Positions 56,622-64,000 of a DNA stretch of 64,000 bases are shown here, one piece after another. Within the stretch, counting starts at the first letter, position 1. Each line of letters begins with the position of its first letter. The DNA is taken from NCBI GenBank assembly GCA_902729415.1, contig CACVCF010000223.1:1-64000 (forward strand). The letters are read 5' to 3'. This DNA is from Terasakiella magnetica (lineage in GTDB: Bacteria > Pseudomonadota > Alphaproteobacteria > Rhodospirillales > Magnetospirillaceae). A program made the translations under genes and the position numbers. Below the pieces are notes generated by a model. That model made no database searches, was not told the origin of the DNA, and was given only the letters and a program-made list of their open reading frames with translations.

Positions 56622-57653
56622 ATGCGACACACAATCCTTACCGTACTCGTTGCGTTGACCCTGGTCTTGGCCGGAGTGGGAGATGCGCTGGCGAAGGCAG
56701 GCAGGACATCGGGGAGCAGTGGCGGCAGCCTGGGCTCCCGTGGCAGCCGCACTGTCGATCGTCCCATGGAGCGCACCTTGACACCGCCGCCGCCCCAGAG
56801 CGGGGTGCGCAACACCACGCCACCCACACCCCAGGCCGCGCCCCGTCCTGGTGCCGTTGATGCGCAGCCGCTGGCTCCTGGCGGTGCTCAGGCCCTGCGT
56901 CCGGGCGGTGCCCTCGCCGGTGGCGCCATGGCCCAATCTCCCAGCTTCTTTCAGCGCAATCCCTTCATGGCCGGAATGGCCGGTGGTCTGGTGGGCGCTG
57001 GTATCGGCAGCATGCTGTTCGGGCATTCGCCCGCCATGGCCGCTGCTTCGGATGCCGCTCCCGGCGCCAGCTTCCTTGGCCTCTTACTGCAATTGGCGAT
57101 CGTTGGCGGTTTGATCTGGCTGCTGGTCCGCATGTTCCGCCGCCGCCAGCCTGCCGAGGCCAATCCCTATGCCCGCGATAGCAGCCCTATGCAAGTGGAG
57201 CCCATGGTGGTCGCCGGGCCGCCCCGCATTGCCCGGATCGAAAAGGAATTCGAACCGCAGATGGGCGATCAGGAGGCGTTCACCGAGATTCTCATCGGGG
57301 TTCAGCGCGCCTGGAGCGAGGGGGATCTTGTCGGTCTCAAGCGCTTTGCCACACCGGAAGTGGTCTCCTGGTTGTCCGAGGACTTGAGCCGCAATGCCAG
57401 CCAGGGCCATATCAACAAGGTCGAGAATGTCGCCCTGTTGAAGGGAGACGTCAGTGAAAGCTGGAGCGAGAACGGCTTTGACTACGTTACCGCCGTGCTG
57501 ACCTTCCAATGTGTCGATTACACCACCCGCGCCGATAACGGCGCCATGGTCGAAGGTAATCTCACTGTTCCGGTGCAGCATACCGAAGCCTGGACCTTTG
57601 TCCGTGGCGCCAATGGCGGCCGCTGGCTGCTGTCGGCCATCGAACAGGTGTAG
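56622..57653 (+). CDS. Tim44-domain membrane protein
   Basis: A 343-residue protein. A signal peptide (TILTVLVALTLVLAGVGDALA) is followed by a Ser/Gly/Pro-rich region, a glycine-rich helix (FMAGMAGGLVGAGIGSMLFG), a hydrophobic helix (about 147-168) and a C-terminal Tim44-like domain (about 205-342; ILIGVQRAWSEGDL, FATPEVVSWLSEDL). Bacterial Tim44-like proteins are related to the mitochondrial import component, but their role in bacteria is unsettled. A strong terminator follows, so the gene ends its transcript. Confidence 0.9.
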   Translation: MRHTILTVLVALTLVLAGVGDALAKAGRTSGSSGGSLGSRGSRTVDRPMERTLTPPPPQSGVRNTTPPTPQAAPRPGAVDAQPLAPGGAQALRPGGALAGGAMAQSPSFFQRNPFMAGMAGGLVGAGIGSMLFGHSPAMAAASDAAPGASFLGLLLQLAIVGGLIWLLVRMFRRRQPAEANPYARDSSPMQVEPMVVAGPPRIARIEKEFEPQMGDQEAFTEILIGVQRAWSEGDLVGLKRFATPEVVSWLSEDLSRNASQGHINKVENVALLKGDVSESWSENGFDYVTAVLTFQCVDYTTRADNGAMVEGNLTVPVQHTEAWTFVRGANGGRWLLSAIEQV

Positions 57654-57673
57654 TTGCAGGTATTTCTTACAAG

Positions 57674-57706
57674 AAAGGCCCCTTCCGGGTTCCGGAAGGG
57701 GCCTTT
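57674..57706 (+). terminator. Intrinsic terminator, 15-bp perfect stem
   Basis: AAAGGCCCCTTCCGG pairs exactly with CCGGAAGGGGCCTTT around a three-base loop, 20 bp after the Tim44-like gene. The terminal A/T of the stem supplies short U-tracts in both directions. Confidence 0.85.
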
Positions 57707-57772
57707 GGTATGTTCGGGCGGGCGGGCGGCTTCGTGCTGGACCCGGCCGCGCCTCTCAAGGGGGCGCCGGTA

Positions 57773-58474
57773 TCATTCCTGATTGCGGAAGGCATCGACG
57801 ATGCCGGGCAGGGTGCAGCGGACCAGGGCGCTGACCACGCCTGCAGTGTCGTCGGGGGTCTGGGTCTGAAACACCCAGCGCCGCAGACCCACATAGCTGA
57901 TGGAGCCGTGCAGGCCGGCCACCAACTCGACTTCGGTGGCGCTGACCGTATCCTTGGGTGTCAATCCGGCTTCGGCCCGAATTTCGTGAACAAGGGGCAG
58001 GAACAGGTTGTCGCGCACATGGGTCATGTAGCGGTTGGCGATGGACTGGTCCTTCAGCCCGGCGAACATGAACAGGCGAATGCGCTCATAGCTGAAATTG
58101 GCCTGGGTATAGGCCAGATAAAATTCGACGACACGGTCCAGCAACGGCCGCGATCGATCCTTGAGGCGGATATCCCACTCGGGATTCCAGCCGCCGATGA
58201 AGACTTCCTTATAGACCCGATCGATCAGGGCTTCCTTATCCGGGAAGTAGCGGTAGAGCAGGGGCTGGGTGACGCCCAGGCGCTGGGCCAGGGCGCGGGT
58301 CTGGCCCTCGAACCCGACCTCGGCGAAAAACCGGATCGCCTCGCGGACGATGAGTTTCTCCCGCTCCTTGCGCGGCAGTCTCCGCCGGGTATTCTCCTGA
58401 TTTTCGCCTAACACAGCACCATCCCGGTCTTGTGTGGTTGCCTGCGGCGCGTCACTGAAGCAAGCTGCGTCCAT
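57773..58474 (-). CDS. TetR-family transcriptional regulator
   Basis: A 233-residue regulator. The N-terminal helix-turn-helix lies at about residues 37-85 (AIRFFAEVGFEGQTRALAQRLGVTQPLLYRYFPDKEAL), with an unusually long extension of about 33 residues before it. A shorter start inside that extension is possible. The C-terminal ligand domain is unassigned. It is divergent from the EamA transporter gene, a common arrangement in which the regulator controls the transporter. Confidence 0.9.
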   Translation of the reverse strand: MDAACFSDAPQATTQDRDGAVLGENQENTRRRLPRKEREKLIVREAIRFFAEVGFEGQTRALAQRLGVTQPLLYRYFPDKEALIDRVYKEVFIGGWNPEWDIRLKDRSRPLLDRVVEFYLAYTQANFSYERIRLFMFAGLKDQSIANRYMTHVRDNLFLPLVHEIRAEAGLTPKDTVSATEVELVAGLHGSISYVGLRRWVFQTQTPDDTAGVVSALVRCTLPGIVDAFRNQE

Positions 58475-58642
58475 TTCAGGCCCCTAAATGATTGTTTCTG
58501 TCTAATTGTGTCGCAATGTTATTACTAGCCATCTTTCCAGATTGGAGCAATCGGGTCGAGACCCGACTTTTGGACTTACAGCTCTGGAATGTGGGGCGGT
58601 GCCGTGCCAATGTCACGGCCTTGCCCTTTGGAGAGCCCCCTT

Positions 58643-59536
58643 GTGAATCTGCGCGCAGCCACCCTGCTTGCCGCCCTGGTGCTGGTTTGGGGGGGGAATT
58701 GGCCGATCATGAAGATCGGCCTGGCCCATCTTCAGCCATTCTGGTTCGCCTCGTTCCGGCTGGGGATCGGGACGCTCGCCATGGTGCTGCTGCTGTTGCC
58801 CATGGGGCGGTTACGGCTGCCGCCGCGCGGCGATTGGCCGGTGATCGCTTCGTTGGGCCTGCTCAACATGGGCGCCTTCATGGTGCTGACCAATCTGGCC
58901 TTGCAGGTGGTGCCCGCCGGGCGTTCAGCCATCCTGGCCTATACCACGCCGCTGTGGGTGGCGCCGGGGGCGGCGCTGTTTCTGGGGGAGGCCATGACCC
59001 GAGGCCGGTTGGCCGGAGTGCTGTTGGGCCTGGGCGGCGTGACCGTGCTGTTCAATCCCTTCGGCTTCGATTGGAGCAACCGTGAAGCGGTGATCGGCAA
59101 CGGCCTCTTGCTGCTGGCGGCTTTGATCTGGGCCGCCACCATCTTGCATGTGCGCGGTCATCGCTGGTGCTCGTCGCCGCTGGATCTGGCGCCTTGGCAG
59201 ATGCTGGTGGGGTTGGTGCCGGTGACGGTGCTGGCGGCGGTGGTCGAGGGTGCTCCCCGCCCCGACGGCAGTGCCGAACTGGTGTGGACCCTGGTCTATA
59301 ACGGCACCATGGCCACCGCTTTCGCCTTTTGGGCCATGGTGACGGTTAACCGGCTGCTGCCCGCGTTGACGGTGTCGTTAAGCTTTCTGTGCGTGCCCGC
59401 GGGCGGGCTGGTATTTTCCGCGCTGATGCTGGGAGAGGCGCTGACCCTGACCAACCTTGCGGGGCTGGCCCTGATCGTCTTTGGCATCGGCGTGGTGGTT
59501 CTGACCGGCGCGCGTGAGCGCAAGGCCGCCCCTTGA
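58643..59536 (+). CDS. EamA/DMT-family transporter
   Basis: A 297-residue membrane protein with ten predicted helices in two EamA repeats (ALVLVWGGNWPIMKIGL; LLLLAALIWAATILHVRG). These permeases export metabolites or amino acids; the substrate is unknown. GTG 58643 has GGAGAG seven bases upstream; the upstream in-frame ATGs lack ribosome sites. It may be controlled by the divergent TetR protein. Confidence 0.9.
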   Translation: MNLRAATLLAALVLVWGGNWPIMKIGLAHLQPFWFASFRLGIGTLAMVLLLLPMGRLRLPPRGDWPVIASLGLLNMGAFMVLTNLALQVVPAGRSAILAYTTPLWVAPGAALFLGEAMTRGRLAGVLLGLGGVTVLFNPFGFDWSNREAVIGNGLLLLAALIWAATILHVRGHRWCSSPLDLAPWQMLVGLVPVTVLAAVVEGAPRPDGSAELVWTLVYNGTMATAFAFWAMVTVNRLLPALTVSLSFLCVPAGGLVFSALMLGEALTLTNLAGLALIVFGIGVVVLTGARERKAAP

Positions 59537-59558
59537 GCGATTACCCGCGTCGGGACTC

Positions 59559-59587
59559 TTGATTTCAGGGCCGGGTGTTCGCATACT
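59559..59587 (+). promoter_or_regulatory. Possible sigma-70 promoter upstream of rpoH
   Basis: TTGATT (59559-59564) and CATACT (59582-59587) are spaced by 17 bp and lie about 227 bp before the rpoH ATG. The -10 part belongs to GCATACTATTC, which also occurs upstream of the first gene in the window. The 277 bp before rpoH otherwise hold no gene; the leader is long enough for RNA-level control. Confidence 0.35.
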
Positions 59588-59813
59588 ATTCATGGAGCCG
59601 CATTCCGGTGCCCATTCCGGGGCTGGAGATGAAGTGGTTTCGGATCGGAGTGCTGCCCTTCGGGTGGGCTCCGGGTCATGTTGCTCGGATGGAGAATGTG
59701 ACGATGCGTACGACCTTGTTTCAAAGCGACTAGCCCCACACACCGATATCCAGTGATGCCCGCCGCCCCTTTGGGACTGGTTGGGAGTTAATGTTGAACG
59801 GGTGAGGTGGATT

Positions 59814-60692
59814 ATGGCGGTTAGTTCTTTTCCTGTTGTCGCCAGCGATGACGGACTCGCAAAATACCTGAGAGATATCAAGGAATTCCCCCTTCTCGAA
59901 CCGGAGGAGGAGTTCATGTTGGCCAAGCGTCTGGTGGATTACGGTGACACCGAGGCCGCCCATCGTCTGGTGACCAGCCATCTGCGTCTTGTGGCCAAGA
60001 TCGCCATCGGCTATCGCCATTACGGCTTGCCGGTCGCCGACCTGATTTCCGAGGGCAATATCGGCCTGATGCGGGCGGTCAAGAAATTCGACCCTGACCG
60101 CGGCTTTCGCCTTGCCACCTACGCCATGTGGTGGATCAAGGCGTCGCTCAATGAATTCGTGCTGAATTCGTGGTCGATGGTGCGGATCGGCACCCTGGCG
60201 GCCCAGAAGAAGCTGTTCTTCAATCTGCGCCGGATCAAGGCGCGGCTGCGGCTGTTGGAGGTGGGCGACCTCGCCCCCGCCGATGTCGCCACCATCGCCA
60301 AGGAACTGAAGGTGGAGACGGGCGACGTCGTCGCCATGAACCGCCGGATGGCGGCGCGTGACACCTCGCTCAACGTTCCGGTGGGCGAGGGCGGCACCGA
60401 AATCCAGGATCTGATGGTCGATGATGCCGATAATCAGGAAATCTCCTATGGCAAGCGTGAGGAATTGGGCAAAGGCCGGGTGCTGATCGCCCAGGCTCTC
60501 GACGCCCTGAATGAGCGTGAGCGCGAGATTTTCGTCGAGCGCCGCCTGCGCGACGATCCCATAACCCTGGAGGAACTGGGGGTCCGCTATGGCGTCAGCC
60601 GCGAGCGGATCCGCCAGATCGAGGTCAAGGCCTTCGAGAAGGTCCGCGATCTGGTTCAGTCAGGCTTCCTGCCCAAGCCCCTGGCCTGCTGA
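59814..60692 (+). CDS. rpoH: RNA polymerase sigma-32 factor RpoH
   Basis: A 292-residue heat-shock sigma factor. Region 2 (DLISEGNIGLMRAVKKFDPDRGFRLATYAMWWIKA) and region 4 (LEELGVRYGVSRERIRQIEVKAFEKV) are typical. The RpoH box QKKLFFNLRR, which separates RpoH from other group sigma factors, is present. ATG 59814 has GAGG seven bases upstream and gives the family N-terminus. Alphaproteobacteria often have two RpoH paralogues; which one this is cannot be decided here. Confidence 0.95.
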   Translation: MAVSSFPVVASDDGLAKYLRDIKEFPLLEPEEEFMLAKRLVDYGDTEAAHRLVTSHLRLVAKIAIGYRHYGLPVADLISEGNIGLMRAVKKFDPDRGFRLATYAMWWIKASLNEFVLNSWSMVRIGTLAAQKKLFFNLRRIKARLRLLEVGDLAPADVATIAKELKVETGDVVAMNRRMAARDTSLNVPVGEGGTEIQDLMVDDADNQEISYGKREELGKGRVLIAQALDALNEREREIFVERRLRDDPITLEELGVRYGVSRERIRQIEVKAFEKVRDLVQSGFLPKPLAC

Positions 60693-60707
60693 GTCGGCTG
60701 GTCGGCA

Positions 60708-62957
60708 TTAATCCTCCTCCTCCTCGCGGGCGGCTTCCGGTTCGCGCGCGGGGAGGGGAGTGTCCGAGGCAGGCTTTTTCTTCCGGGGGTGGGGGTGCCA
60801 GGCCCAGGGACGGTCACCCTGCCAGGCGGCGACACTTTCTATTCGCGTGGTGGTGCCTTCGAACCACAGGATATGGGGGCCACGCCGCCACAGATCAAAG
60901 CGGTCAATCACCACGCGTGCACCCCGGCAGGCGCCGCGCAGCGGCACGCTGCTGATGACCACGTCGGCTCCGGCGCAGGCTTTTTCCGGTGCATCCTCGG
61001 TCTTGACCAGGGCGACGACCCGGTTGTCCATCCGCCAGACGCAGCCGACGTCGTCGCAGCGTAGGCGACCGTCACGGGACGAGCTTTTCTTGGGCCAGCG
61101 CTCGGGCGCCTGCGGTCCGGCCCGGCGGCTCCAGGTATCCTTGAGGATGCGGCCCCCCTTGCCGTTAAGCAGCAATTGCCCCTCGCCGGTGCGCAGGGCC
61201 ATGCCATCGCCGCGCCCGTCCACCAGGAGGTCGGGTGGTGTGGCAAAGGCCATGGAGGCCAGCCCCGCCGCCATGGGCAGCAGCCCCCACAGCCGCCAGC
61301 GCCGCCGCCACAGGCACAGCCAGCATCCCCCCAGGGTGAAGACGATCATGCCCCACGGCGGCAAGAGGGGCAGAGTGACGGCGGAACTGGGCCACGACGC
61401 CACCCAGAGCGCCACCTGATTGACGCCCTCGACGCCCCAGCCCATAGGGATCAGGGCAACGGCCTCCAGCCCCAGGGGCAGCAGCAGGAACATCAGCAAG
61501 GCCCAGGGCATGACCCAAAAGCCGGTCAGCGGTACCGCGATCATGTTGGCCACCACCGACCACACGGCAAAGCGGTTGAAATGGTAAATGCCGTAGATGG
61601 CGGTGGCGGTCCCGGCGATCAGGGTGCTCATGACCACGCCGAAGACATAGAGCCCGATGCCCGGAACCGCGCCGGAATGGGCCTGACGCCACGCGCCCTG
61701 ACGCGGGGTCAGCTCTTCATAGGCGGCGATCAGGGCCACCACGGCGGCAAAGGACATCTGGAAGCTGGGGCCGATCATCTCATCGGGCTGGGTCAGCAGG
61801 ATGGCTACCGCCGCCCAGGCCACCAGCCGCATGGACAGCGCCATCCGATCCAGCAAGACCGCCAGCAGGATCAGCCCGGTCATGAAGAACGAACGCAGCG
61901 CCGGAACCGGCGATCCGGCCAGCAGGGTATAGAACCAGGCGAAGGCGATGGCGAGAAATGCCGCCCATTTTTTGATGGGATAGCGCAGTGCCAGCGGCGG
62001 AACCGCCGCCAGCAGAAAGCGCAGGCCGACAAACACCAGCCCCGCCGCCATGGTGATGTGCAGCCCCGAGATGGACAAGATGTGGGCAAGGCCGGAATCC
62101 CGATAGGCCTGCATCATCGGGGCGGTGATGGGCATCTGGTCGCCGGTGGTCAGTGCCGCCGTCACCGCCCCCCGGTCGTCCGGCAGGACGGCCAGGATGC
62201 GGGTGGTGATGCGGTGTCTGAGGTCGTTGACCAAGATAGTCAGGCCAGCCCGCCAGCCCGTCTGCTCCTGCGGGGTGATCACCTCCACCTGTCCCAGTAC
62301 CGAGCCCACGGCTCCGAATTGCTTGAACCAGGCGAAGCGGGCGAAGTCGAAGGCGCCCGGCATGGCAGGTTGCGGCGGCGGCATCAGCATGGCCCGCGCC
62401 CGGATGCGGTCACCGGCGGAAATGGCGGGACCGCCGGGCTTGGCCTTGATCCGCACCTTGGCGGGGACGACCACGTCCTCCTTGTCCAGACTCAGCTTTT
62501 CCAGGGTGATGCGCTGGCCATGGTCGGGCAGCATCTCGACCTCGGTGACGATGCCTTCCACATGAAGGGCGCCGGTATTTCGCTCTACCACCGGGGCGGC
62601 CAGCATGGCGCTGCGTCCCTGGGTGACGGTAAAGCCCAGGGCCACCGCCAGCAGGGAGGCCGCAATCAGAAAAATTGCACTGTGTCGCCGCCCTAATCCC
62701 AGCGCCGCCAAGGTCAGCACCACCGCCAGCGGGCCGCTCCATCGCGGCGGTTCCACGGGTAAGGCGAAGTAGAAACCAATGCCCAGGCCCAGGAAGACGG
62801 GCAGCCATAAAGGCCAGCGCTCGCGTTCGGCCAGCAGGCGCTCGGCAACGGTGGTGGCGAACCGCCGCCACCAAACGGGAGCCGACCCAAAGGTCGGGGA
62901 AAATCCTATCCAATCGGGCGGGTTTTTTGCCATCCACCCCCAACACCGGGCTGTCAC
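60708..62957 (-). CDS. comEC: ComEC/Rec2-family membrane protein
   Basis: A 749-residue protein. An N-terminal DUF4131-like part with two helices is followed by the Competence domain (about 240-520; GDQMPITAPMMQAYRDSGLAHILSISGLHI) with about eight further helices, and a soluble C-terminus of about 170 residues. ComEC forms the inner-membrane channel for DNA uptake. The C-terminal domain corresponds in place to the metallo-beta-lactamase domain of Bacillus ComEC but has no HxHxDH motif. An ATG at 62933 is an alternative start. It is divergent from gltX with 66 bp between. Confidence 0.9.
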   Translation of the reverse strand: MTARCWGWMAKNPPDWIGFSPTFGSAPVWWRRFATTVAERLLAERERWPLWLPVFLGLGIGFYFALPVEPPRWSGPLAVVLTLAALGLGRRHSAIFLIAASLLAVALGFTVTQGRSAMLAAPVVERNTGALHVEGIVTEVEMLPDHGQRITLEKLSLDKEDVVVPAKVRIKAKPGGPAISAGDRIRARAMLMPPPQPAMPGAFDFARFAWFKQFGAVGSVLGQVEVITPQEQTGWRAGLTILVNDLRHRITTRILAVLPDDRGAVTAALTTGDQMPITAPMMQAYRDSGLAHILSISGLHITMAAGLVFVGLRFLLAAVPPLALRYPIKKWAAFLAIAFAWFYTLLAGSPVPALRSFFMTGLILLAVLLDRMALSMRLVAWAAVAILLTQPDEMIGPSFQMSFAAVVALIAAYEELTPRQGAWRQAHSGAVPGIGLYVFGVVMSTLIAGTATAIYGIYHFNRFAVWSVVANMIAVPLTGFWVMPWALLMFLLLPLGLEAVALIPMGWGVEGVNQVALWVASWPSSAVTLPLLPPWGMIVFTLGGCWLCLWRRRWRLWGLLPMAAGLASMAFATPPDLLVDGRGDGMALRTGEGQLLLNGKGGRILKDTWSRRAGPQAPERWPKKSSSRDGRLRCDDVGCVWRMDNRVVALVKTEDAPEKACAGADVVISSVPLRGACRGARVVIDRFDLWRRGPHILWFEGTTTRIESVAAWQGDRPWAWHPHPRKKKPASDTPLPAREPEAAREEEED

Positions 62958-63023
62958 CGCCTAAAGAATATGCTACACAAGGCGGCCCTGTCCCCCCTGG
63001 CGTAGGACATCGACAGCCTTATC

Positions 63024-64000
63024 ATGACCGTCGTTACCCGCTTTGCCCCGTCTCCCACTGGCTTCCTCCACATTGGCGGGGGGCGCACGGCGCTGTTCAA
63101 CTGGCTGTTCGCCCGCCATTTCGGTGGTAAATTCCTGCTGCGTATCGAAGACACCGATCGCGCCCGCTCGACGCCCGAGGCGGTGGAGGCCATTTTCGAC
63201 GGTATCAAGTGGCTGGGGCTGAATTGGGATGGCGAGGCGGTGATGCAATTCGCCCGCGCCGACCGCCATGCCGCGGTGGCACATCAATTACTAGCCGAGG
63301 GCAAGGCCTATCGCTGCTATTGCAGCCAGGATGAACTGACGGCGCTTCGTGAGGAGCAGCGTGCCAAGGGTCTGCCCATGCGCTATCCCGGCATCTGGCG
63401 TGACCGCGATCCGTCCGAGGCTCCGGCGGGTGTGCCCGGCGTGGTGCGCCTCAAGGCCCCGAGCGAAGGTGAGACCATCATCGCCGATCTGGTTCAAGGC
63501 GATGTGCGTGTCGCCAACGACCAGTTGGATGACATGGTGCTGCTGCGCGCCGACGGGACGCCGACCTATATGCTGTCGGTGGTGGTGGACGACCACGACA
63601 TGGGTATTACCCATGTCATCCGGGGCGACGACCATCTGACCAATGCTTTCCGCCAGTATCAGTTATACAAGGCCTGCGGCTGGGAGGTTCCCACCTTCGC
63701 CCATATCCCGCTGATCCACGGCGCCGACGGGGCCAAACTGTCCAAGCGTCATGGCGCGCTGGGCGTGGACGCCTACCGCGACATGGGCTTTTTGCCCGAG
63801 GCCATGCGCAATTACCTGCTTCGCCTGGGCTGGAGCCACGGCGATGATGAAATCATCTCGACCGAGCAGGCCAAGGAGTGGTTCAATCTCGAATCGGTGG
63901 GGCGCTCGCCCTCGCGCTTTGATTTCGTCAAGCTGACCCAGCTCAATGGTCATTACATGCGCCTTGCCGATGACGACCGGCTGACGGCGCTGGTGACCCC
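63024..64000 (+). CDS. gltX: Glutamyl-tRNA synthetase (5' part, runs off window)
   Basis: The first 325 residues of a class I synthetase; the frame is still open at the window edge. The HIGH-type motif is in [21 protein letters not shown] and the KMSKS-type motif is KLSKR (residues about 240-244). Other family blocks are [17 protein letters not shown] and [11 protein letters not shown]. It charges tRNA-Glu, and in organisms lacking GlnRS also tRNA-Gln. Alphaproteobacteria often have two gltX copies. The ribosome site before ATG 63024 is weak. Confidence 0.95.
   Translation, partial: MTVVTRFAPSPTGFLHIGGGRTALFNWLFARHFGGKFLLRIEDTDRARSTPEAVEAIFDGIKWLGLNWDGEAVMQFARADRHAAVAHQLLAEGKAYRCYCSQDELTALREEQRAKGLPMRYPGIWRDRDPSEAPAGVPGVVRLKAPSEGETIIADLVQGDVRVANDQLDDMVLLRADGTPTYMLSVVVDDHDMGITHVIRGDDHLTNAFRQYQLYKACGWEVPTFAHIPLIHGADGAKLSKRHGALGVDAYRDMGFLPEAMRNYLLRLGWSHGDDEIISTEQAKEWFNLESVGRSPSRFDFVKLTQLNGHYMRLADDDRLTALVT

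Overview
The window reads as ordinary, gene-dense chromosome from a GC-rich alphaproteobacterium, most likely a Rhodospirillales member of the Magnetospirillum/Rhodospirillum type. This placement is inferred from gene content: hopanoid-associated hpnN-hpnK-hpnL, an ornithine-lipid acyltransferase, DUF4169 and DUF1015 proteins, TRAP transport, an RpoH-type sigma factor, and a very high density of PAS, Cache, GGDEF/EAL and chemosensory proteins. I see no insertion sequence, prophage, CRISPR array or rRNA. There is one tRNA gene, tRNA-Asp(GTC).

Layout. 0.2-8.1 kb: a cytosolic hybrid kinase, an exported unknown protein, OlsB, a small membrane protein, MsrA, a patatin-like protein with altered active-site residues, a chemoreceptor, and a stand-alone periplasmic Cache protein. 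8.4-20.6 kb: one tightly packed, mostly overlapping plus-strand chemosensory operon. It encodes a ParA-like ATPase with a C-terminal membrane anchor, CheW, CheR-TPR, a second CheW, a PilJ-type chemoreceptor, CheA-REC, CheB, a REC-REC histidine kinase and a REC-PAS histidine kinase. 20.6-25.1 kb: AmtB with a sigma-54 type promoter, tRNA-Asp, a DUF4169 protein and a PAS-GGDEF-EAL protein. 25.1-29.5 kb: hpnN-hpnK-hpnL. 29.7-34.2 kb: a dCache protein with no output domain and a TRAP transporter split over two convergent units. 34.3-38.5 kb: YgiQ, SerB and a DUF1015 protein.

38.5-47.4 kb is a minus-strand signalling block. In transcription order it holds an OmpR-type two-component pair, a cNMP-EAL protein, a zinc-type (CZB) diguanylate cyclase, an unusual metallo-beta-lactamase/cNMP/cNMP/hemerythrin protein and a triple-PAS kinase. 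47.5-64 kb is housekeeping: RNase E, AmiC-type amidase, PBP1A, release factor 2, a Tim44-like protein, a TetR regulator, an EamA transporter, RpoH, a ComEC-like protein and the 5' part of gltX.

How the parts fit. The 8.4-20.6 kb operon has the gene content of an alternative-function chemosensory system. It is closest in make-up to Wsp systems and to the Che3 system of Rhodospirillum centenum, where a hybrid CheA works with a REC-bearing kinase (CheS3) to control cyst formation. There is no CheY, flagellar gene or GGDEF output in the operon, so output is inferred to pass through the two REC-headed kinases. The membrane-tethered ParA and a 19-codon leader overlapping its start are the least familiar parts. 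The 38.5-45.3 kb block pairs a c-di-GMP synthase and a phosphodiesterase with a candidate di-iron O2/redox sensor. These two loci are the best candidates for under-described biology.
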